From contig CM057149.1 of the NCBI GenBank assembly GCA_029964075.1, positions 14,522,197-14,586,196 of the forward strand: a DNA stretch of 64,000 nt, written 5' to 3'. The stretch is from Patiria pectinifera. Its lineage: Eukaryota; Echinodermata; Asteroidea; Valvatida; Asterinidae. The notes beneath the pieces are model-generated. The model ran no database searches, was not told the DNA's origin, and saw nothing but the letters and a program-made list of their open reading frames with translations. Every line of letters begins with the position of its first letter. Position 1 is the first letter of the stretch. Made by a program: the position numbers and the translations under genes. Positions 28,201-32,138 of this stretch are shown here, piece by piece.

Positions 28201-31200
28201 GGTTTAGAGGCATTTTGGGGTTAGGTTATCTGTAGCAAAATGAAGAGAAACACTAAGGGGAATCATAGAAAGAAATTGGGGTTGAAGGAGTTTTCACAGT
28301 GTGAGTAAAATAAGTTTTTTTCACAGGTTATTCTCAACTACACAAAAACAAAGGAATGTCCATACTACGTACATGTATGTTATGTAAACATGTATGGTTT
28401 TTTGGGTTCAAGCAGACAGTGACGAGAATTCAGCGACAAGAATTCAGCGCAGCCCACTATAATGCCATTAATCCCTGCTGCAACTTGCTCGCTTCATGGC
28501 TGCATTCGTGCGGGTTACTCTCGAAACTCGAGAGAGTAGGAAAATGTTGCGTTGACATATGCACTCGGATCACATTGCTCTAACCGTTAACCCTAACCCA
28601 TTGGGCACTTTTACTAGAAAGTATCCTGAATCGGCCAAAATCCACTAATTTTGTCATGCACAAAAAAGTTGGTGTCTTTGAGTCCACCAGAATCCACCAG
28701 TTAGTCCATCAGAATCCACCAGTGTAGTACATATACCTCATTCACACCAGACATATAGCCAAGGAGTTAACTGTTGAGATCCTGACAAAGTCCCCCAACT
28801 GCTCAATATGGAGGTATCCTGAATCCATCTAGATCCTGCAGTACCGCTAGGCTTACTGTCCTGAATCCATAAAAAAAAACCCAACTTTTTCAATCTGGAG
28901 GTATCCAGAATCCGCCGAAATCCTCCAAAACAGGGTTTGGATTTTGATGGATTCAGGTACGTTAGGGTTACTGTATAATAAAGTATGCACTTTTCCACGT
29001 TTACCGTGTAAACCCTGCTGCGAAGTTGTCCTTGCAGTCAAAATCAATCAAGTTACTGTCTACAACATTTACGGTAAGAGTTCCCAGCCCACATTAAGTA
29101 GGATTGACTTGCTGTGACTGTTTATATAGGTTACTTCAGAAACCTAGATGCTTTGACTGTTGGTGACTGATTTAAGCAAGCTGTGCCTACCACTTGCCTG
29201 TTTTTGCCTGTTGACTGAATTTGGCTAGTCACGGTGCTTGCTTAAAATATGATCTGACTGTTGGTGACTAGCCTGAAATATGATCTGACTGATGGTGATT
29301 AGCTTGGCAGAGGAAAAGGATTGATTTTTTGACCACCTGTGACTGCTCAGAAAGCAACAGCGGGTCATAGGCCTACCCTTGCAATTCGTGCACTCAGGAG
29401 TATGCTCGTGTTGTGACTTGCTCGAATGCAGCCCGTGCGATCTTATGTTGCCTTCCACCGTTACTGGGATGGTCCAAGGGCTTGCTTTGGTATTTGACAC
29501 TTTCCACCCACATTACTATGATTGCTGCATTTGATTGTGTGTCATGCGGTGCCACAGTTCTCACCAAAATTAGTACGGTGTTGGTAACCGTATATTTTTG
29601 TTCTGTGCATAAAGGGAATATAAGATTATTATAATGTTGATAAAAATTAAAGGAATGATACAAAATGCCAAGTCCAGTGCTGAGATAAGAAAGACCGATT
29701 GACCTAGTCACCATGAAGTGTTTTATCAATGACAAATTTTTGAATAAAATGTTTTAATTAAAATATTCCCTCCCTTCCTTGGTGGAGATTGTACCTCGTT
29801 CATGTATTCTATATATTTTGCTGTTTCCCCCTTTTCAGCTCAAAGGAGTTGACCTTGAGCTGGTCTTCCTCAAAGGTCAGGTCAAAGGTCAAACAAAATC
29901 CGCCGCCTCTGCCTCCGCGTCCCCATCCACCACCACATCCACCACCACATCCAACGGTCCGAGGCCGTTCTGTCGATTTGTCAACATCGAACTCTGCGAT
30001 GCCCAGCCGCAGTGCGGAGCCACGTCCAGGCATGGCACCATTCTGCTGGAGAACCCCCATGGGGATTTCCCTATCTCCGTGCCCGAGCTGACCAAGCAAG
30101 TGGGTATGGTCTTTGGGCTCCACGGCGTGAAAGTAGGACTATACAAGTCTAAGTCTAGGTCCAACGGTAAGTAAGCCATTTCGTCGATGGACCATTGTCC
30201 CAGATTCGTGGGGCAACTCATCACAGAAATGTACTAAGCACAAAAAATCTTTGCCCAGCAGGTACTGGTAACCAGCCAAAATGTCATGCAGTCGGTAGCT
30301 ACTCCTAACTGGTTCCCATCTGATATCCGCTTAGCATATAAATTTGCTAAGCAAGAATTTCTGCTTAGGGCCTTGTCTCATATCCGGGACGAGTTCCGAA
30401 CAAGTTGCGGGTCGAATAATTCACTTTGTCTGGAAGAAGCTCTGCATTTGTCCCGCTGGACATGTTCTTGGGAAATTTCGTTAGCAACTGCTTGACTCAC
30501 CAATACTGATAACTTCATTGTGGGAGATTGCAAGGAAGTTGTTAACTATTTCAGCGCCCGCGAAATTTTAAAAGTTTATCCCTAAGTTCCCAACTTCGAG
30601 GGTTTTTGTTAATTGTTCAAAATTCTGTAAAAAAAAAAGTAAATATGTTTTACTCACTAAATTTGTTGTTGTTGCTCTCTGGTATATCCTTGGTATATTG
30701 GAAAGTCAAGAGTAGTCACGTACATAGTGATACACCTGAAACACTATCCTGCACACAGGGGAATTCCGCACTTTTTGCAGAAAACATGAGTGTCAGTGCT
30801 GCGCCCTCTCGCCAGACCTCGAATAAAACGAATAAATACAGGTCGTACCTGAATGAAAATGATATTATTAGAAAGAGCGAGAGTGCCCCCTTGTGATAAC
30901 ATGCTTACTCTACCTCGTACATGTACGAGGTTTGGCAATTTTAAGTACGAACATTACCTCGTACATGTACGAGGTTGGCAATTTTGAAATAACAAATATA
31001 CCTCGTAAGAATCCTACTACTACTAGCCGATACAATGTTCGCAACTTGTCCGCAAGTCGTCCCTGATATGGATTGAGTCGGGCCCTTGGCAGCCCCACGA
31101 ATTTGAGCCTAAAACCCAGTTTTTGTGTTGCTGCACGGTCAGCAATTGTGCTAAATGTTGCCGAAAACTTTCGCAAACCTAAAGTGTATTTCACCAGGCA

Positions 31201-31638
31201 TGCAACTTTTCCTCGGATCAGCTGATTTCCTCTTTTTTGACTTCCCATATGTGCCATTGAAAATAGAAAAACACTGTACAAAGTCTGGGAAGAATTTGAA
31301 TTTCCTCTTTTTTTTGTGATTTCCCAGTTGCATGCCTGTTTCACGGCATAGACCTGATAATGCTTGTACTTGCATGGAGATTTCAATTGTTGTGACGCTA
31401 CTTAAGCAAAATCTAAATCTGAAGTGGGCACTCTTTGATGTGCTTTCTGCAATTTTAATAAAATTGAATGAGGCTACGTTAGCAGCAAATTGTTGTCACA
31501 CTCTTTTTTATCATCTATCATCTTTTATCTATAAATAACTGTTTTATTGTCATCTCTTTTACAGAATTAACGTCTGAATCGCTACGGGACGTGTTCTCTC
31601 TTCATGGCAGCACCGTCTACGCCTTTGTCAAAAAGTAA
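1168..31638 (+). CDS. IARS1: Isoleucyl-tRNA synthetase, cytoplasmic (3' part; 19 exons in window)
   Basis: Class I aminoacyl-tRNA synthetase that charges tRNA-Ile with isoleucine in the cytosol and edits mischarged valine. In animals it belongs to the multisynthetase complex. The 19 exons listed below join in frame (2817 nt, 938 residues plus TAA), each flanked by AG and GT. Along the joined protein: editing domain with GTGVVHQ at about 64-70; catalytic motif [10 protein letters not shown] at about 204-213; FDCWFESG near 270; KMSKR at about 346-350 (the KMSKS-type ATP loop); anticodon-binding helical domain from about 370 to 620; C-terminal appendix to 938. The HIGH motif and roughly 230 N-terminal residues must lie left of the window. 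The human enzyme is about 1260 residues, so this one would be somewhat shorter, mainly because the C-terminus seems to carry one UBX-like repeat, not two. Coding exons are GC-richer than the introns. No AATAAA or ATTAAA occurs in the first 450 bases after the stop. Family assignment is essentially certain; individual splice sites are inferred. Confidence 0.96.
1239..2144. other. Intron sequence without a recognised feature
   Basis: First part of the intron between exons a and b. A stretch at 1820-1890 (ttattggttgaacg, taggcatgcgcaacactaccag) resembles 44860-44895, so it is probably old repeat material. I see no RNA gene or exon. Confidence 0.5.
2145..2345. mobile_element. Perfect-hairpin element (modular hairpin superfamily)
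   Basis: Two 50-base arms, 2178-2227 and 2241-2290, are exact reverse complements around a 13-base loop (tcgcctccggctc). Weaker pairing continues outward through gggaataaatgtgtgct and agcacacatttattccc. The outer module (tttatgaatgggaataaat) is shared with 6868-7055. Confidence 0.9.
2509..2569 (+). CDS. IARS1: IARS exon b (editing domain)
   Basis: The first base completes a Lys codon split across the intron; then [20 protein letters not shown]. Acceptor cacacag, donor gtaaga. It matches the G-x-x-L-x-G-K-x-Y-x-P-L-F stretch of IleRS CP1 domains and ends in phase 0. Confidence 0.93.
2570..3437. other. Intron between exons b and c
   Basis: At 3070-3160 the string cacccgggtc followed by cagcc occurs twice about 65 bp apart in a GC-rich patch with a TGACGTCA-like site (tctgacgtcatt, 3118-3129). 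Nothing else was recognised. Confidence 0.5.
3438..3533 (+). CDS. IARS1: IARS exon c (editing site motif GTGVVH)
   Basis: 32 codons, phase 0 at both ends, acceptor tttccag and donor gtaagg. Contains the signature [12 protein letters not shown] that lines the hydrolytic editing pocket of class I Ile/Val/Leu synthetases. The usual human form is ...QAPYFG; here Pro is replaced by Ala. Confidence 0.95.
3633..4170 (+). mobile_element. Hairpin element with promoter-like tail, copy 1
   Basis: About 540 bp almost identical to 15632-16190. A hairpin head (gggaggaatattat ... ataatattcctccc) is capped by gaggcgaagccgag. The tail contains ccaatcaaatgacaagg and gttatataatg, i.e. CCAAT- and TATA-like strings, plus a CACGTG site. 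Confidence 0.85.
4285..4680 (+). mobile_element. Hairpin element, copy 1 (inverted copy at 16570-16875)
   Basis: The head hairpin pairs ttccctcggtatt with aataccgaggagag and gtcgatta with taatatcgac. Its tail (ttgctcaacctcagaaaag, accgcattgtggacaac) recurs in reverse orientation at 16570-16875. It includes the module atacctcatacatattca shared with 16183-16205. It ends close to the 3' end of the antisense receptor gene. Confidence 0.75.
4883..5869 (-). CDS. Class A (rhodopsin-like) G protein-coupled receptor, orphan, intronless
   Basis: Single-exon 328-residue seven-helix receptor, probably a plasma-membrane amine, lipid or peptide receptor; the ligand cannot be read from the sequence. The extracellular N-terminus has two sequons (N6-S-T, N18-A-S). 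TM1 about 33-57 with N50; TM2 with D78 (TVADLG); C105 and C184 for the TM3-ECL2 disulphide; DRY at 129-131 followed by the loop HALRYP; TM5 about 190-218; TM6 about 250-270; TM7 about 278-301. The NPxxY motif is NVVIY (296-300), and TM6 has no CWxP, only P266. C319 and C322 are possible palmitoylation sites. The start is the first in-frame ATG, with AAG before it (A at -3, a good context). It lies entirely inside IARS intron 3 on the opposite strand. Being intact and intronless, it may be a retrocopy-founded receptor typical of lineage-specific expansions (inference). Confidence 0.93.
   Translation of the reverse strand: MNINMNSTGTNEDLSTFNASTTPTTQDRIEYNFIRCILLVITTILLLTLNPLCLVVLRHVRSIQETTKMCLTSMTVADLGVGLFRALPMTVLAISETEHIGGAFCKVLSLAEGIVIYGPLMSLLLLTVDRYISVVHALRYPSLVTVRRVQISLCCMWGAVVLKTTAYGFISRWETVYSKAIPTCYFQLGSYAILAVIVYSSVMVSTLLITLIVYARLFVISRHQARAIHVENQIAQPGNPAVRPDNKALKTVLIIALTASIANLLPLLHVLFLNSEHPLIVLFTFVLPVLTNSWLNVVIYYLRNQDFRRVTHDLLKSNCKRCLPFAAN
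5977..6396 (+). mobile_element. TTAA-bounded MITE (family A), copy 2
   Basis: Begins TTAAactccctaggcatttt and ends agggttaggaTTAA. Internal tcaatcctgcaaaatcctc blocks and the cacaaggtctggcccaagac landmark match copy 1. It lies about 110 bp upstream of the receptor gene's start codon on that gene's strand, so it is in its likely promoter region. Confidence 0.85.
6868..7055. mobile_element. Hairpin element of the modular superfamily
   Basis: Outer arms gggaatgaatgggtgcttggcc and ggccaaacacatatttattccc, split here for length, flank an inner pair gtttaagaccggc / gccggtcttaaac and the tip gagccgaaggcaag. The right flank (cccatgcataaacacctttt) matches the left flank of the 2145-2345 element in reverse. 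Confidence 0.8.
7169..7435 (+). mobile_element. tRNA-derived SINE, copy 1
   Basis: A-box-like tggtccaatggttatgg and B-box-like gggtttgaatcctgg form the tRNA head. The body carries ttgagcaaggcactttacc, gatgtaaagccgtaggtccc and gttaaagaacccagt, a type of body common in marine animal SINEs. A reverse copy lies at 37846-38092. Confidence 0.85.
7436..8833. other. Intron 3 segment, repeats and low complexity
   Basis: Contains a C-run and A-run at 7865-7882. The stretch attgtcatcttgagtggca near 7717 parallels attgtcatcgtgagtggca near 6630, with cctgtcaatttccatttatg following in both, so another dispersed repeat is present twice (about 6600-6740 and 7690-7830). No exon seen. Confidence 0.5.
8834..9631 (+). 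mobile_element. TTAA-bounded element (family B), copy 1, split by a hAT MITE
   Basis: Starts TTAAAGGGAAAATACAACAT and ends attcccTTTAA, so AGGG...CCCT termini are flanked by TTAA. Full-length relatives are at 32139-32673 (+) and about 17020-17528 (inverted). Internal blocks such as ctgaaaattacagcaaaag are shared by all three. About 520 bp without the nested insertion. Confidence 0.88.
9076..9343 (+). mobile_element. hAT-like MITE nested in family B copy 1
   Basis: Termini CATGGGCGTCGC and GCGACGCCCATG are exact inverted repeats. The 8-bp CCATCGCA is duplicated at 9068-9075 and 9344-9351. The interior holds poly-G, poly-C and poly-T runs. TIR plus 8-bp duplication is the hAT pattern. Confidence 0.9.
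9770..10141. mobile_element. MITE with TIR ggtctctggtcag, just before exon d
   Basis: Left end ggcccaaaaaaa...attcggtctctggtcag, right end ctgaccagagaccgac...ttttttttggcc. CCTAA occurs on both outer sides (9770-9774, 10137-10141) and may be a 5-bp target duplication. The right end is about 67 bp before the exon d acceptor. Confidence 0.75.
10208..10327 (+). CDS. IARS1: IARS exon d (editing domain)
   Basis: 40 codons, phase 0 at both ends, acceptor tatatag and donor gtcagt. Begins [12 protein letters not shown] and ends [10 protein letters not shown], matching the IleRS editing domain. The intron before it is the longest in the gene (6.7 kb) and contains the antisense receptor gene and several mobile elements. 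Confidence 0.95.
10469..10686 (+). mobile_element. Cousin of family A MITE with a different interior
   Basis: Left end tatcctaactccctag and right end ctgttagggTTAA resemble family A termini. The interior repeats are catcctggcaaattccaac and gttctgacagattccaac, not ctgcaaaatcctcc. It lies in the intron between exons d and e. Confidence 0.65.
10687..11074. other. Rest of intron between exons d and e
   Basis: No repeat family or RNA gene recognised. Short ORFs here are not conserved-looking. Confidence 0.4.
11075..11265 (+). CDS. IARS1: IARS exon e (editing to catalytic transition)
   Basis: 63 codons plus two bases, acceptor ccccatag, donor gtaaga. Contains [25 protein letters not shown], here split for length: [18 protein letters not shown] and WFVRVE are near-invariant IleRS blocks at the end of the editing insert. 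The last two bases plus the next exon's first base make Trp. Confidence 0.96.
11631..11937. mobile_element. TIR element GGGCCTTATTCACGAGT
   Basis: Begins GGGCCTTATTCACGAGT and ends ACTCGTGAATAAGGCCC, exact inverted repeats of 17 bp. A diverged relative lies at about 52045-52380 (accttattcatgagg, gatggtgccagact, atatggccgagt). Confidence 0.8.
12054..12128 (-). mobile_element. tRNA-like sequence (SINE head), minus copy
   Basis: On the minus strand: ggatagctcagttggtagag (A box) and ggttcaaaccc (B box), with ccggaacggcaatctgg forming an anticodon arm. The same anticodon arm is in 13641-13713. The T arm pairs poorly and the T33 position is C, so this is a tRNA-derived repeat, not a working tRNA gene. 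Confidence 0.7.
12197..12607 (-). mobile_element. TTAA-bounded MITE (family A), copy 3, inverted
   Basis: Ends gcccagggagttagggTTAA. The left end tttatcctaactgccc is a decayed TTAACCCTAAC. Internal aggattttgcaggattgagg blocks are present. Lies in the intron between exons e and f. Confidence 0.8.
12779..12979 (+). CDS. IARS1: IARS exon f (catalytic core, RYWGTPIP)
   Basis: Acceptor gtttcag, donor gtgaag. Contains [18 protein letters not shown], the block that re-enters the Rossmann catalytic domain after the editing insert, then the EEVVCVGS and [12 protein letters not shown] segment. It ends with AG, which joins T of the next exon to give Ser. Confidence 0.96.
12990..13110 (+). repeat. Imperfect tetranucleotide repeat (cttg/ctta)n
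   Basis: Strings of cttgcttacttgctta-type units start about 10 bp after the exon f donor. They create an artificial Leu/Ala/Tyr-rich reading frame that should not be taken for a protein. Confidence 0.85.
13641..13850 (+). mobile_element. tRNA-like SINE with a second tRNA-like box
   Basis: The head has ggatagctcagttggtagag, the arm ccggaacggcaatctgg and ggttcaaacc. About 30 bp later ggttgtgggtacgagtccc is a second B-box-like string. It is related to the minus-strand element at 12054-12128 and lies in the intron between exons f and g. Confidence 0.7.
13962..14054 (+). CDS. IARS1: IARS exon g (catalytic core)
   Basis: Begins inside Ser ([12 protein letters not shown]) and ends VFDCWFESG plus AG. 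VFDxWFxSG is conserved across class I Ile/Leu/Val enzymes. Acceptor ttggcag, donor gtacca. The donor is weaker than its neighbours, but the reading frame across it is exact. Confidence 0.93.
14165..14246. repeat. Perfect 29-bp hairpin
   Basis: 14165-14193 and 14218-14246 are exact reverse complements around a 24-base loop (tip gaggggcgc). A looser duplication of the outer part (cttgtgtt..cctctgtcttggatt twice at 14272-14301) follows. Confidence 0.88.
14303..14755. other. Rest of intron between exons g and h
   Basis: AT-rich until 14630. At 14635-14700 there are self-complementary gaaccggttcc / gaaccggaaccggctcc strings, similar in composition to 60-90. No gene seen. Confidence 0.45.
14756..14860 (+). 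CDS. IARS1: IARS exon h (catalytic core)
   Basis: Encodes [14 protein letters not shown] through [12 protein letters not shown], the zinc-free cytosolic version of the conserved DxDQxRGW block. Acceptor gttcag, donor gtaagt. The Trp codon is split across the following intron. Confidence 0.96.
15122..15273 (-). mobile_element. tRNA-derived SINE, minus strand
   Basis: On the minus strand: tggccagatggtctgg (A box), gggttcgagtcctg (B box), then ccttgggcaaggcactttgt and ctccccacccaggagt. The body resembles 16373-16568 and 56371-57080. Confidence 0.8.
15364..15534 (+). CDS. IARS1: IARS exon i (KMSKR signature)
   Basis: Encodes [19 protein letters not shown], then [21 protein letters not shown] and YGADALR. 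KMSKR is the second class I signature, which stabilises the ATP transition state; Arg in place of the last Ser is normal in eukaryotic IleRS. Acceptor ccaaag, donor gttagt. Confidence 0.97.
15632..16190 (+). mobile_element. Hairpin element with promoter-like tail, copy 2
   Basis: Near-identical to 3633-4170, including the gaggcgaagccgag tip, a CCAAT box (ccaatcaaatgacaagg) and the TATA-like gtatatataac. A small extra duplication (gcgcgctgcgcacaatgctgaa) distinguishes it. Lies in the intron between exons i and j. Confidence 0.85.
16373..16568 (-). mobile_element. tRNA-derived SINE, minus strand
   Basis: On the minus strand: tggcctagtggttaggg (A box), gggttcgaatcc (B box), then ccttgggcaagccacttc and the end cgatggactggcatcccat. 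A relative lies at 56371-57080. Confidence 0.85.
16570..16875 (-). mobile_element. Hairpin element, inverted relative of 4285-4680
   Basis: Contains ctgaggttgagcaatattctt and gttcacaatgcggtag, reverse of blocks at 4505-4590, and the ccactcggtattggaag head. The arms have decayed more than in the other copy. Confidence 0.7.
17020..17528 (-). mobile_element. TTAA-bounded element (family B), copy 3, inverted
   Basis: Runs from ttgcttttgctgcaattttcag to atgtttgcaaacgttgtatc and cttcccTTTAA, the reverse of family B. Inner palindrome ccaacgctggtcagccgaccagcgttgg at 17346-17373 is split here: ccaacgctggtc / gaccagcgttgg. The end is 20 bp before exon j. Confidence 0.8.
17549..17693 (+). CDS. IARS1: IARS exon j (start of anticodon-binding domain)
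   Basis: Encodes (R)[20 protein letters not shown] through [19 protein letters not shown], ending in phase 0. Acceptor gacaacag, donor gtaaaa. The acceptor region lies only 20 bp after the end of a TTAA-bounded repeat. Confidence 0.96.
17694..18654. other. Intron between exons j and k, first part
   Basis: A short direct repeat of tcccatgggcgacttc-type sequence occurs at 17737-17780 (ccatgggcgactt twice). No other feature recognised. Confidence 0.45.
18655..18770. repeat. Dispersed repeat related to 1-110
   Basis: gttggttacgggtacccgat, ccataatcttgaaccc and a closing atcgggtacccggttctga, so the ends are partly inverted (gggtacccgat / atcgggtaccc). Confidence 0.65.
18843..19199 (+). mobile_element. 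TTAA-bounded element (family C), copy 1
   Basis: Begins TTAACTCTTTCAGTGCC and ends GGCACTGAAAGAGTTAA, exact inverted repeats. The interior holds two copies of the 18-bp palindrome CCTCGTACATGTACGAGG and a partial third. A longer relative is at 30542-31010. It ends 31 bp before exon k. Confidence 0.9.
19231..19351 (+). CDS. IARS1: IARS exon k (anticodon-binding domain, DRWILS)
   Basis: 40 codons plus one base, acceptor ttccccag, donor gtgagt. Contains [18 protein letters not shown], the conserved D-R-W-I-L-S start of the helical anticodon-binding bundle. A TTAA-bounded repeat ends 31 bp upstream of the acceptor. Confidence 0.95.
19352..19796. other. Intron between exons k and l
   Basis: 19578-19690 (cagtgctggacgatatggtg ... 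gccatatcatttttaaatcg) has the look of a short TIR element: gatatgg / ccatatc with atatcg-rich interior. No gene. Confidence 0.45.
19797..19888 (+). CDS. IARS1: IARS exon l (anticodon-binding domain)
   Basis: Encodes (A)[23 protein letters not shown] and SNRRRLK. The L-T-N-W-Y-V-R-x-N-R-R-R block is diagnostic of eukaryotic IleRS. Acceptor tttgcag, donor gtgggt, ends phase 0. Confidence 0.96.
19889..20787. other. Intron between exons l and m, first part
   Basis: 20040-20110 has ttccggcctcgctcgctgc and ttttcggcctcgctccctgc in direct repeat. Otherwise unremarkable. Confidence 0.4.
20788..21020 (-). mobile_element. tRNA-derived SINE, minus strand, abutting exon m
   Basis: On the minus strand: ttggggcgttacgttggcgt (head with A-box-like gttggcgtggcgg), then ggcccgggttcgaatttcgc (B box) and a body with cagtccctgcctgatttctt. 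The head end is about 15 bp before the exon m acceptor, so the polypyrimidine/branch region is within or beside the SINE. Confidence 0.75.
21036..21235 (+). CDS. IARS1: IARS exon m (anticodon-binding domain)
   Basis: Begins [19 protein letters not shown], continues [18 protein letters not shown] and ends VHYLMLPQP plus AG. Acceptor aattacag, donor gtaggt. An antisense tRNA-derived SINE ends about 15 bp upstream of the acceptor. Confidence 0.96.
21285..21700. repeat. Probable old repeat with AGGTCA-like half sites
   Basis: Sequence such as gatttcaaccaaactttgtc and aaggtcatcatggggtcac looks like an ancient dispersed repeat. It contains AGGTCA at 21493 and GGGTCA twice more within 25 bp. Confidence 0.4.
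21846..22137. mobile_element. TIR element, CCAGKGGCAT termini
   Basis: Left end CCAGTGGCATATATCTGTGC then CGGGGGGATGGGG; right end CCCCCATCCCTCCGGAATTC then ATGCCCCTGG. The ends are inverted with few mismatches, in hAT style. No clear target duplication. Confidence 0.7.
22251..22437 (+). CDS. IARS1: IARS exon n
   Basis: Encodes (R)[18 protein letters not shown], then [19 protein letters not shown] and SLEKYIKE, matching the helical region that follows the MLP block in animal IleRS. Acceptor cgatcag, donor gtcagt, ends phase 0. Confidence 0.96.
22438..23390. other. Intron between exons n and o
   Basis: AT-rich, apparently ordinary intron sequence. I see no repeat family shared with the rest of the window. 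Confidence 0.45.
23391..23681 (+). CDS. IARS1: IARS exon o (C-terminal domain)
   Basis: The longest exon but one: 97 codons, phase 0 at both ends, acceptor ttcaccag, donor gttggt. Begins [20 protein letters not shown], contains [20 protein letters not shown] and ends [11 protein letters not shown]-rich compared with the flanking introns. Confidence 0.95.
23682..24670. other. Intron between exons o and p
   Basis: No RNA gene, TIR or exon recognised. Near-identical strings cattgaaaattaatctttg and cattgaaaattcatcttca sit in tandem at 23858-23895. Confidence 0.4.
24671..24766 (+). CDS. IARS1: IARS exon p (C-terminal domain)
   Basis: Encodes [20 protein letters not shown] then [12 protein letters not shown]; 32 codons in phase 0. 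[13 protein letters not shown] is strongly conserved in eukaryotic IleRS. Acceptor gtttcag, donor gtacaa. Confidence 0.96.
24767..25627. other. Intron between exons p and q
   Basis: Nothing recognisable apart from a terminal-like atggttagggttaaatta at 25240, which may be a relic of a family A-type end. Confidence 0.4.
25628..25801 (+). CDS. IARS1: IARS exon q (C-terminal domain)
   Basis: 58 codons, phase 0, acceptor cctgtag, donor gtaaga. Encodes [17 protein letters not shown] through IVRETFQ, the variable domain just before the UBX-like appendix. Confidence 0.93.
25802..26766. other. Intron between exons q and r, first part
   Basis: Short inverted strings (ctctaaccccctaaggg at 26268) but no assignable element. 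No exon of a second UBX-like repeat was found here. Confidence 0.4.
26767..27883. mobile_element. hAT-like element, about 1.1 kb, non-coding
   Basis: Left end CAGGGTTCGATCTTA, right end TTTAAGGGTGAACCCTG; the inner flanks also pair loosely (cgctagcc / ggctggctag). Termini are like those at 47182-47576. No transposase frame remains. A degraded 8-bp duplication (CGATAAGG / GGCTAAGG) is possible. Confidence 0.6.
27911..28066 (+). mobile_element. 144-bp MITE (family D), copy 1
   Basis: Element 27917-28060 flanked by the direct repeat TGAAAT (27911-27916, 28061-28066). Ends ctggcatgcaag / agttgcatgccgg are inverted. The interior shares ttcctcggatcagctgattt and acactgtacaaag with 31195-31338. Confidence 0.92.
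28587..28971 (+). mobile_element. Second cousin of family A MITE
   Basis: Begins TTAACCCTAACCC and ends cgttagggTTAC. The interior uses cagaatccaccag, tatcctgaatccatc and gatggattcagg strings in both orientations. Same terminal plan as family A, different internal word. Confidence 0.7.
29239..29302 (+). repeat. 31-bp tandem duplication
   Basis: Two units of aaatatgatctgactg(t/a)tggtga(c/t)tagc. The same sentence occurs once at 7112-7137, so it is also dispersed. Confidence 0.75.
29839..30166 (+). CDS. IARS1: IARS exon r (linker and UBX-like repeat)
   Basis: Begins [13 protein letters not shown], continues with a low-complexity Ala/Ser/Thr linker ([17 protein letters not shown]) and then [24 protein letters not shown] and [12 protein letters not shown]. 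The last blocks resemble the second of two UBX-like repeats in human IARS1, as I recall it. Donor gtaagt. The linker is absent at this place in the vertebrate protein as I remember it. Confidence 0.92.
30542..31010 (+). mobile_element. TTAA-bounded element (family C), copy 2, longer
   Basis: Begins TTAACTATTTCAGCGCCCG and shares ctggtatatccttggt and the palindrome CCTCGTACATGTACGAGG (twice) with 18843-19199. It carries about 130 extra bases (30757-30895) and lacks a clean right end. Confidence 0.8.
31189..31344 (+). mobile_element. 144-bp MITE (family D), copy 2
   Basis: Element 31195-31338 begins CAGGCATGCAACT and ends AGTTGCATGCCTG, exact inverted repeats, flanked by TTTCAC on both sides (31189-31194, 31339-31344). 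Same length as copy 1 at 27917-28060. Confidence 0.93.
31565..31638 (+). CDS. IARS1: IARS terminal coding exon
   Basis: The first two bases complete Glu; then [20 protein letters not shown] and VKK, followed by TAA at 31636-31638. Acceptor ttttacag. The sequence fits the end of a UBX-like fold (hydrophobic TVYAFV strand). The 3' UTR and cleavage site could not be defined: no canonical poly(A) hexamer is visible nearby. Confidence 0.9.
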
Positions 31639-32138
31639 ACGAAAATTAAGGAGTTATATTGTATTATTTAAAAAGTGTTGAATTCTGGCCAATTTTTGGT
31701 GGCGCATTTCAAACCATGAAATTGTGGTCCGAAAATGACAGTGGTCAGCGTGTGTCTGTTGTATGAACATTCAAGGTTTTGAAATGTACGTGATCTCAAA
31801 ATGCCGAGTTTAAGCAAACCTCTAGCATTTTCCTCAAAACACTGAGTTTTAGCAAAACAGTTTAGCCATACCTTTGTAAATTTGGAATGAATTGATATTG
31901 CCACAGTGAAACTTTCCAAAGACGAATTGTCACCCCTGCATTTTACTAAGTGCGTCCAGCAAAAGCAAATTGTCCAATTCCGTTATTTTCTAAATTTTTG
32001 TGGATCTCATCCACGCAAAGACTTCTCACTCAGCATGAACTGAGACCTGTGAAGTTGTGCACCAACAATGTTACTTGGAAAAAAATAGCAGACGTTTCAG
32101 TTAAACCATCACCAAGTTGACAAAGTATGTAGGGCATG
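31639..32138 (+). other. IARS 3' untranslated region and downstream
   Basis: Immediately follows the TAA. No AATAAA or ATTAAA in this interval; the real cleavage site may use a variant hexamer or lie beyond another exon. Not coding. Confidence 0.5.
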
